A stretch of 6,553 nucleotides of DNA from CAYXRK01 sp964467615. GTDB taxonomy: Bacteria; Hydrogenedentota; Hydrogenedentia; Hydrogenedentales; GCA-2746185. Of the stretch, positions 5,777 through 6,553 are shown in pieces. The DNA is taken from contig CAYXRK010000235.1 of assembly GCA_964467615.1 (NCBI GenBank), positions 1 to 6,553 on the forward strand. The letters run 5' to 3'. A model generated the notes under the pieces. That model was not told the DNA's origin and ran no database searches. It saw only the letters and a program-made list of their open reading frames with translations. The position numbers and the translations under genes are program-made. Each line of letters starts with the position of its first letter. The stretch's first letter is position 1.

Positions 5777-6553
5777 GTGAAACTGGTTATCGTAGAGTCG
5801 CCCGCGAAGGCGACCACCATCGAGAAATTTCTGCCGCGCGACTACAAAGTCGTCGCGAGTTATGGCCATGTCCGCGATCTGCCGAGCTCCGCGAGCGAAA
5901 TCCCGGCGAAGTACAAGAGCCTCCCCTGGTCGCGTCTCGCGGTCGATGTCGAGAACGGATACGAACCCATTTACGTCGTCAGCATGGAAAGTAAAAAACG
6001 CATCGCCGAACTGAAGAAGATGGTCAAGGAAGCCGACGAGGTCATCCTCGCCACGGACGAAGACCGCGAAGGCGAATCCATTAGCTGGCATTTGATCCAG
6101 GCGCTCGAGCCCAAGGGGCCCGTGAAGCGGATCGCATTTCACGAGATCACCAAGCAAGCAATCCTCGACGCGCTGGAGCATCCGCGCGAAGTCGATCAGC
6201 AACTCGTCAACGCGCAAGAGAGCAGGCGCATTCTCGATCGCCTTTTCGGATACGAGCTCTCGCCGTTACTGTGGCGGAAAGTCCGGCCGAAACTCAGCGC
6301 GGGCCGGGTGCAAAGCGTCGCAGTGCGGTTCGTCGTCGAGCGCGAGGAAGAACGCAAACGCTTCGTCGTCGCGGAATACTGGGGCATCGAAGCCGCGCTC
6401 GAGGCCGACGGCGTCAATTTCAGTGCGACGCTCACGTCATTGGACGGAAAACGGATCGCGTTGGGCAAGGATTTTGATCCGAACAACGGCCAACTCACCG
6501 CCGAACGCAACGCGAGGACCGGCAAGGCCAAGGCCGACAGCATCGTCTGGCTG
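5777..6553 (+). CDS. topA: DNA topoisomerase I, N-terminal part (3' truncated by window end)
   Basis: Type IA topoisomerase I relaxes negative supercoils by cutting and passing single strands. The first 259 codons are present and the gene runs off the window. It starts at GTG, giving the classic N-terminus MKLVIVESPAKA. The TOPRIM domain spans about 1-130, with catalytic E7 and metal-binding acidic motif T-D-E-D-R-E-G-E (93-100). The next region has F-H-E-I-T (121-125), Q-E-S-R-R-I-L-D-R-L-F-G-Y (147-159) and SAGRVQSVAVR (174-184), all hallmark type IA sequences; S-A-G-R-V-Q-S-V-A rather than a reverse-gyrase or TopB form supports TopA. The active-site tyrosine and any C-terminal zinc fingers lie beyond the window. 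It follows smg by 104 nt on the same strand and probably shares its promoter. Readthrough of the upstream hairpin and the structured leader may set its level. Confidence 0.97.
   Translation, partial: MKLVIVESPAKATTIEKFLPRDYKVVASYGHVRDLPSSASEIPAKYKSLPWSRLAVDVENGYEPIYVVSMESKKRIAELKKMVKEADEVILATDEDREGESISWHLIQALEPKGPVKRIAFHEITKQAILDALEHPREVDQQLVNAQESRRILDRLFGYELSPLLWRKVRPKLSAGRVQSVAVRFVVEREEERKRFVVAEYWGIEAALEADGVNFSATLTSLDGKRIALGKDFDPNNGQLTAERNARTGKAKADSIVWL

Overview
The window is about 60% GC by eye and densely coded, with standard bacterial gene structure. It looks like a chromosomal housekeeping stretch from a Gram-negative-type bacterium with complex signalling. A Smg/DUF494 gene followed by topA is an arrangement known from proteobacteria. 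The serine/threonine kinase joined to a sulfatase-modifying-factor (FGE-like) domain, with a zinc ribbon in front, is more typical of planctomycete-, myxobacteria- or Hydrogenedentes-like lineages. I cannot fix the phylum from sequence alone. No mobile element, CRISPR array, tRNA or rRNA is visible.

Layout. Bases 2-70 (+) hold the last 22 codons of a gene that resembles the end of a rhodanese domain. It converges on a minus-strand group of three genes. Reading in their own direction these are: a three-part kinase (zinc ribbon, Hanks-type kinase, FGE-like domain; 5008-3320), a small HNH endonuclease-family protein (3207-2614), and primosomal helicase PriA (2609-159). HNH and priA are only 4 nt apart and must be co-transcribed. 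A near-consensus sigma70-type promoter lies directly upstream of HNH, so the HNH-priA pair appears to have its own promoter, separate from the kinase.

A 205-nt divergent intergenic region (5009-5213) separates the kinase from a plus-strand pair, smg (5214-5672) and topA (5777 to the window end, truncated at the 3' side). It carries a near-consensus promoter for smg, a weaker candidate promoter for the kinase, and two perfect 15-nt direct repeats with a 16-nt period between them. The repeats are a plausible binding site for a regulator acting in either direction. The smg-topA gap (104 nt) holds a 13-bp GC-rich hairpin without a good U-tract, then two mutually exclusive smaller hairpins, the second enclosing the topA ribosome binding site.

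Functionally, three of the five full or nearly full genes concern DNA: PriA restarts stalled forks, TopA relaxes negative supercoils, and the HNH protein is a predicted nuclease. Smg has no settled function. The kinase is the most distinctive gene: its kinase part looks catalytically complete, but its FGE-like domain lacks both active-site cysteines and is therefore more likely a binding module than an enzyme. I did not find a clearly new multi-gene system. The best leads are the kinase architecture, the divergent-region repeats, the HNH-priA coupling and the structured topA leader.
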